Assembly: GCA_949751835.1 (NCBI GenBank)
Contig: CATKHK010000039.1
Location: 186,001 to 250,000 of the forward strand
Source of the DNA: Blepharisma japonicum
Lineage: Eukaryota; Ciliophora; Heterotrichea; Heterotrichida; Blepharismidae
Length of the DNA: 64,000 bases
Direction: 5' to 3'
The position numbers were made by a program, and so were the translations under genes. Positions 57,881 to 64,000 of this stretch are shown one piece after another. Position 1 is the stretch's first letter; the number at the start of each line of letters is the position of its first letter. The notes below the pieces were generated by a model that saw only the letters and a program-made list of their open reading frames with translations, did no database searches and had not been told where the DNA came from.

Positions 57881-60319
57881 TTAATACTGTGAGTAATTTG
57901 TCTGCCGTGAAGGAAGTTCTCGTTTGGCTCCTACTTCATAAGCTAAATTGCTAATAACTTCTTTTTGGGGTGCTAAATAGTCTTTTCCTTCCTCAAACAC
58001 TCGATTATTAAGCTCAATCAAGGCATTTTCAGCATCTTCTTGTGATTTTTCATAGCAGTATATCAAAATTGGCAGCTCAGACCCAAACCCAGCCACAGCG
58101 ATCATATTATAAGTCGAATTCCAAGCCACATCACTAATCAAGTCCTTCACTCCTACTTCTAAATTAGAAATATCTTCTCTATACCCCGTCGCTACATCCC
58201 ACAAATAAATTTTCCCATCTTCTGACCCAGAGAGCAAATATCTCCCATCAGGGCTAATGCAATTTCTCACTGCAAATTTCGAAATTTTTGCTCCGAAAAA
58301 CCTTGTATCAATTAAATCATGGGTGTCAGCTTGGGCGACCCTTGCAGGCTCAATTCTTCTTATGACATTATCTCTTGTAAGTACTAATAAAAACCTCTTT
58401 TCAGGAGGTTGTAATAATATAGTATTGATAGGGTCTCCTAATAGTTCATCAAGACTGACTTGATGAATTAATGCAGTCTGAAGCATATTATCCCTGATTT
58501 GTACACTAAATAAATGGACCATGCCTAAGGAGTCTCCTACATACATTATTTCTTGGTTATCAAAAACTATTGTATTAGGATGGCGGTGCTCTAACAGCTC
58601 AGCGTCAGTTGGATTTTTCATACGTTCTTCTTTGAGATATTGATAGTCTAATTGTTGCTGAGGAATTATTGAGAGCTCAGAACTCATAGTTGTAGACTCA
58701 GGGTTGGAAAACCAAAAACGGACATTTCCATCAAAACAAGCTGTAGCGATTATAAAGTAGCCAGAATGGGTTTGGTCAGGGTGGAACTGTCCTGAGTACA
58801 CATAAGAAGGATGCTGCAAGCTGACTTTTAAAAATTCAGCAGTCCCAGGGTTAAACGCTGACTGGGTAAACCCAGTAGCCTCCCCTCCACTTCTGAAAAT
58901 CCCTGAAAAGTCTCATATTTTGGTCGTCCCGTCTGAAGAGCTGCTAATTAAGTACATATCATCATCGCTCCAAGCTAAATCATGGATTAAGTCTGCATGT
59001 CCTCTTAAAGTAAGTGTCAATTCTCCATCCTCAACTTGGTAAAGCTTAATGACCGTTGTTTCATCAGTACACCCAGCAGCCAAATATTTCCCATTATGTG
59101 AAAACGATAATCTCCAACACCCTAGCTTGCTAGCTTGCAGTTTAAACGCAAGCTTATTCGGGATCATGCAGTCTTCTTGATAAAGCCTTCTCCATTTTGT
59201 CAATCTTTTAGCCCTTTCTAAAGCTTCTGCATCAATTTCTTCTTTTCCTCCAAGTTTTAGCTTCCTTGGCTCTGCTGCTTCCATTTCTAGCTCTTCATAA
59301 GTTTTTTCGCCTTCTTCTCTTTCAAAAGGAGAAATTGGCATATATCTTACAAATTTTCTTTCTGGCTGTTCTATTACTCTCAGCTCAACTCTTAAAAAAG
59401 AAGGATAAAGCTCCTTGTTATACCAGTTAAAATTATAGTAAACTTCAGGCCTTCTGAGCTCATTAAAGCCTTTTTGGGGTTTGAATTTGAAATTGTAAAG
59501 CTGCAGCTTAGAGATCCCAAGATGCATTTTAGTGCTGCCAATTGGACGGAGAAATGCCCAGGCAATTGGGTACATTTTGTCTTGTCGCAGAAGGTTAGAG
59601 TTCTGCTTGATAAGTCTGAAATTAAAGTCAAGAATTTCGAATAAAATGACATTGTTCGGGTTAAGCACATAGGCTGCGTCTTCATCTAGTATAAATTCTT
59701 CGTCCCAATGTGGGTCATTTTCGCCTGTAATTCTCATATCACAAGGAGGCGTTGAAAAAGGGTAAATATAGCTACAATCCCCTGAACTGTACTCGTGGCT
59801 TGTATTTAGCTGTCCCATTCCTTCATAATAGCTTATAACGCTATGTGGGTAGCTTTTAGTTAAATACGAATTTTTTGTAATATCCATAATGTGTATCCTG
59901 ACAAAGGGATGTATTACATTTGGGTCTAATTTTAGTCCATTAGTATCATGAATTTTCAAATATAACGATTTTCCTTTATAATGCTCCCTTACTGCGTACG
60001 TTTTTTCATCGATTAATACCACATCTTGTTTCATTACATCTGCAGTATTTCCTCGTGTAAAATGATTTTTGCTTTCTCTCCCCCAAAATCTGGCACAGCC
60101 AATGCAAGATGTTCCAAGCCTTTCTGTGTATGGAAAGCCTCTATAAATTCTTGGATCTCTCATATTCAATTCTGGCGGATCCAGTAGCTCTAAAGGTCGG
60201 TTATGAATAACCTTTTCTGGCTGCTCTTGAGGAAAATTTGTAAGCTGGGTTTGTTCTTTAGATTCATCTTTTGATAGTTTCTTTTTACTACGAAAGAAGC
60301 TGGAAAACAGACTTGTCAT
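57881..60319 (-). CDS. AHI1: Jouberin (AHI1) homologue
   Basis: 812 residues, with TGA-Trp at 58913-58915 forming the 'WD' of a repeat ending (TTKI-W-DF). After a disordered N-terminus, the region about 110-340 matches the Jouberin-specific C2-like domain (VIHPFVRIHIMDITKNSYL, ILFEILDFNF, AWAFLRPIGSTKMHLG). IPNKLAFKLQ and SFSHNGKYLAAGC start the WD40 propeller (about 395-790; SSDGTTKIW, SGSEDGKIYLWD). The vertebrate SH3 domain is absent. AHI1 acts at the ciliary transition zone, with other Joubert-syndrome proteins. It lies 18 bp downstream of the CEP120 gene on the same strand. Confidence 0.93.
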
Positions 60320-60337
60320 TTAAAATTATAATTAAAT

Positions 60338-61861
60338 TTAAATGCTTAAAAATGCGATTTGGCGATCCAGCTCGATAATTAAAGCATCTTCTTCAGTATA
60401 CATCCCTGAAGCAATAAGTTCAGCTTTTTCTGATTTTAATCGTGTAAGCTCGTCTGCTGAAGAAGGCTCTTCTTTGGCAGAATAAAATTCAGATGTATGG
60501 GGGATTGGAAGATTGATGCGGTTTTCATAGGCTTTTTCTGTTTTTGATAGACTTGGCTTTATGTTGTCAGGCTGGGTGTCTTTGAATGTTTTTTGGAGGG
60601 TTACAAGCTCTTCTTTAACTTGTTTAAGCTCTTTGGATTCTTCTTCTTGGATTTTTTTAGACTCTAAAGTTAGCTTGAGTTGCGCAATTTCAGCCATTTC
60701 TCGCTTTTGCCATTCTTTTTTTTCGTCTTCGTGGCTTCTTAAGGCTCTTACAAGCTCACTTTTGATTTTTTCGAACTGCTGTCTGTAGCTTTCTTTCATA
60801 GCTGCCATTTGGTCGAGCTGTCTTTTCATTTCAATGTTTTCTAGCTGCTTATTATTAAGTTCAGTCCTTAAATTTTGAACAGTTGTGGAGTCTTGTTCTC
60901 TTCTGACTCTATACAGCTCTTCTTCAGTTTTTTTAAGCTCTTCTCTAACCTGGTCAAGTTTAGCTTGCAGAGCTTTATTTTCTTTAGAAACTGCATTTCT
61001 GGAGTCGTTAAACCGGTTTTTTAAGCTTTGGATTTCTTCTTCTTTTATAGCCAGCTGCCTGCCTGTATCGTTAATTTTTTGCCTTAATTCGTCTTCAAGA
61101 CTTATTATTTTTTGTTCCCTTTTTTGCAGCTCTAACGCTTTAGCTCTCACTTTGTTTTCTAGCTGGGTAAGCTCAGTTGTGACTTTTTGGAACTGTCTTT
61201 CACGCTGATTTTCACGTTCTTGCCACTCTACAGCGGCTAAGGCGATATGCTGCTGTTCTTTTTCTTTTAATGTAGCTTTTCATTTGGCTTCTTCTGATTT
61301 TTTTCAGACTTCTAGCTCAAAAGCAGTTTGGTAGTCTGTTGGGTGGGTAGCTTGGGCTAAGGCTGCACCTGGTTTTTTTAAACCAAGGTCTTCTAAATAC
61401 AACAAAACTCGGATTTGGCCGTATTTTCCAGAGTCATTTTCTATTGAAATTCATGAGTCCAGAACCCTGAGGACACTTTCAGCTGTTTTTTTAAGTGGAG
61501 CTCGCAGCAGCTCTTCCATTTTAATTTGGACTGTTCCTAGCTGCTTGTCTTTTGTAAATTTATCAGCATGCCAGACTTCTAAAACAAAAGGAGAGCCGCT
61601 TAAGGTAGGTAAAAGCTGGCTTTTTGTCATAGCAAATTCGTGAGCTTGAAAAGCGTTTTCTACCCTGCATTCTGTGTTTTTTCTAATATTCGCTGCTTGA
61701 GTGCGCCCATTTCCTAGAAGTGGATAGTTAAACTTTACATAAAGAAATGCTGACTCAGGTAAGTCTTTTACTGAATGGAGCTCAAATGAAAGTCTCAGCT
61801 GGTGCTCTTCTTCTGCTATTTGGTCAGGTTCAAAATCTTCAGAGTAATTATCTTCAGACAT
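60338..61861 (-). CDS. CEP120: CEP120-like centriole assembly protein (short form)
   Basis: 507 residues, about half of the animal protein; TGA-Trp codons at 61451-61453, 61304-61306 and 61280-61282. A C2-type domain lies at about 20-150 (LRLSFELHSVKDLP, PFVLEVWHADKF). A short linker and a coiled coil (about 210-450) follow, and the C-terminus SGMYTEEDALIIELDRQIAF matches the end of CEP120. It appears to retain the last C2 domain and the coiled coil and to lack the first C2 domains. CEP120 promotes centriole elongation and appendage assembly. Confidence 0.8.
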
Positions 61862-62028
61862 TTTATTTGAATTTTGTCAAATAAAATTAAAAAATTGAGT
61901 AAAAATTGTGTTATTTTTTTTAAGCTTCTAAATGTACAATTTTCTCTTTGAAAAATAAAAATTTAGCAAAGATCTTATTATAAGTTACAAATATTTCCCA
62001 TTATACATTTTTAATTGTGTAATATTAA

Positions 62029-64000
62029 ATGTCTGTTCTTGAGAAACGTAAACTAAAGCAAGAACTAGCCAAGAAAGAAGAAGAGGCTAAATCGCTTGAC
62101 GAAAAAATCCAAAAAATCCAAAATGACAAAGCAAGACTTGAAGGCAATGTTTCTGCTAAAATTACCCAGCTAAAAGGAGCTGAACATAGTTTAAATGATT
62201 TACAAAGAACAATTGCTGATGTAAACCAAGAAATTATACATATTCAAAACTTAAAAAATATACAAAACAAAGACAAGCCTGATATCTCAAAGCGTGTTGA
62301 TGATAAGGAATTTAAAGAAGTCGGAAAAAAACTCCAAGAAAAATTAGAGCAACTCGCCAAGAACAAGCAGCCAATTTTGCCCACAAAAATTCGATCAATC
62401 CGTGAACTTCGTGAAAAAACAGAAAATGTCCCACTTGTCCATACTGCAAAAATCCTTTATACTAAAAATCTAAAAGATGGCGATTTCCGAAAACTCGACC
62501 GATCAAATGCAGTTGAGCTTAGTGTTCGCTTAAATTCCTCTACAACTTTTCAACAACTAAAACTCATAGCTTGCAAACACTGGAATTTAGATGAAAATTT
62601 ATTTGCCTTAAGAGCTCCAAACTACTCATTTATAGACCATTTTAAAGATAGCGTCGTCAAAATTGTATGTGAACAGCGCATGAAACCTGAGTTCTGAATA
62701 ATCCAAAAAGACAACAGCTCTACTAAATCGTTTACCGACCCTGATGACTATTTCATTGAAGAAAACTATAAAAATCAGTTTTCTAAACAAGGGAATAGAA
62801 GGAAAAAAAGAGTCCTCACAGATGAGGGCAGAAAAATTAATTATAATAAATTTCTGCTGACTTATGAAGGGATGCAAACCCATCTTCCAGACGAAGCACA
62901 GGTAAATGAAGACTGGGAGAAAGAAAGGTTAAGTATATGAAGCCTAAGCAGCCCTACACTGGTCGTTATTACTATTATTTTGGCACTAAGTTTAGGGATA
63001 CATATAGCACTGATAGACTTAGATAAAACTTACTGGATTTCTTATGAGGTGGATTTTTGGCTCTCACAAGAAATTGCAAACACAGGGGAGCATTTGACGA
63101 CAATGACTAGCGTGCTTTCTATAAAAAACTTTATTACTAGTGTACTTGCACGAATGGTTTATGAATCAAGTTATGCTTCATCTGACCCTCCTTTGACAAG
63201 TGAATTTTTTATACCTGTGGGGCCACTTAGAATAAGGACACTGAGGACTGAGGAAAAAGGCTGCTATCATAATGATGGGCTAGAAATAGAAAATGCTACT
63301 TGTTACCATAGTGAGTATGATGAGGATACTAAATATACAGACAAGCTTAATCTAAATCCAGGAAATACCCAAGATTATGAAATCTATCGATCTACAAGCT
63401 ACACTAATATCAGCTCAGTATTAATAGGAGAGTTTTCAAATTACGACGGGAGTGGTTATATTAAAGATTTTTCCTATTCATTGACTTTAGAGCAGTTTGT
63501 AGACCAAGCTAATGCTATTTTTGAGAAAGGCTGGATTGATCCCAGTGTAAGAGCAGTCATTATTTCTCTATGTTTTTACCTCCCAAATTCTGATTACTGG
63601 GTATGAGAAGATATTGTAATTTTTATATAGATAATCGAAATTTCTGTAGCTGGCCAAATTAAAGCTATTCCAATAAGACCATATATTTTTCATGGAGATC
63701 TCACATATGAAGACTATAGACCTGCAATTGTGATGATGGCGTTCAGGATTGTTTTTTGTGTTTATTTCCTAGCCTATGGAGTTATCAAAGGTCTCAAAGC
63801 AGACCAATATGGAAAAAGAAACCTCAAAAAATTTTGGTCAGTTTATTCTTTTATTGACTGGTTTATGATGGCGCTGTTTATCACAACGATTGCATTTGCA
63901 GCCCAAGTTAACGCTGACGAAAAAAAGATTTTAAAAGACAATTATTTTCATGATTTTAATGCAGTTGGGTTTGCTTATAGAACCGCTACAATTATTAATG
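62029..64000 (+). CDS. Polycystin-like (PKD2/TRPP) cation channel, 5' part
   Basis: The frame runs from ATG 62029 off the window end; 652 codons are visible with TGA-Trp codons and a 15-nt intron at 63616-63630. Residues 1-135 are a charged coiled coil. About 138-225 may form a ubiquitin-like fold (AKILYTKNLKDGDFRKLD). The first membrane helix lies at about 307-328. A large extracellular domain then follows, with polycystin features: FFIPVGPLRIRTLR, a Cys pair (CYHNDGLEIENATC) and FVDQANAIFEKGWIDPSVRA. After the intron come the next two helices of the voltage-sensor-like domain. In cilia such channels pass Ca2+ and other cations. The pore lies outside the window. Confidence 0.88.
63616..63630 (+). 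other. 15-nt intron in polycystin-like gene
   Basis: gtaatttttatatag: GT...AG, removes an in-frame TAG; the flanks join as Glu-Asp-Ile-Ile-Ile-Glu. Confidence 0.88.

Noticed and set aside
1-64000. Tetrahymena/Paramecium or Stentor origin
   Set aside because: TAA and TAG are not read as Gln here, and TGA is read as Trp, so neither the Tetrahymena code nor Stentor's standard code fits.

Overview
The window looks like somatic (macronuclear) DNA of a heterotrich ciliate, most likely Blepharisma or a close relative. Three observations support this. (1) TGA is read as tryptophan. Well-known proteins are interrupted by TGA exactly where homologues carry Trp: WD40 'WD' dipeptides, the BBS5 PH-like repeats, the CDC27/APC3 TPRs and Jouberin. 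TAA and TAG act as true stops. (2) Introns are extremely short, GT...AG, 15 nt (one of 16 nt); nine are placed here. (3) Intergenic DNA is AT-rich and genes are very dense. One 100-N assembly gap lies at 6089-6188. No transposons, rRNA, tRNA, telomere or CRISPR were recognised.

Layout: 0-8 kb holds a gene tail, a fused proton-translocating NAD(P) transhydrogenase, a long coiled-coil protein and a three-repeat Myb factor. 8-14 kb is dominated by a 1683-residue STAND-type protein on the minus strand with two CHAT-like and two NB-ARC-like domains, a TPR array and a Cys/His-rich insert; a small basic Cys-containing gene is divergent from it by 49 bp. 14-23 kb holds an LRR protein, a large WD40 protein, an EF-hand/PH/kinase fusion and a coiled-coil protein. 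23-33 kb is a single VPS13 gene of about 3115 residues. 33-39 kb holds a papain-fold-like protein, an anoctamin and a RalGAP-beta-like protein. 39-43 kb is compact: SDHAF4, a small basic protein, CDC27/APC3 and BBS5. 43-51 kb holds a membrane protein, a possible coding remnant, a TRIM-like RING/B-box protein, a glutathione S-transferase, a four-helix membrane/coiled-coil protein found by placing a 16-nt intron, and a coiled-coil protein. 51-57.8 kb holds SEC61-alpha, several small genes (including a ubiquitin-like gene hidden by two introns and a chagasin-like protease inhibitor) and the proteasome lid subunit RPN6. 57.8-64 kb is rich in ciliary genes: Jouberin/AHI1, a short CEP120 and the start of a polycystin-like channel that runs off the window.

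Together the genes mix housekeeping functions (secretion, proteolysis, mitochondrial redox, cell cycle) with ciliary and centriolar ones (BBS5, AHI1, CEP120, PKD2-like, WD40 and coiled-coil proteins), as expected for a heavily ciliated cell. The most unusual item is the CHAT/NB-ARC/TPR/CHAT/NB-ARC protein, which resembles NLR or HetF-type signalling proteins.
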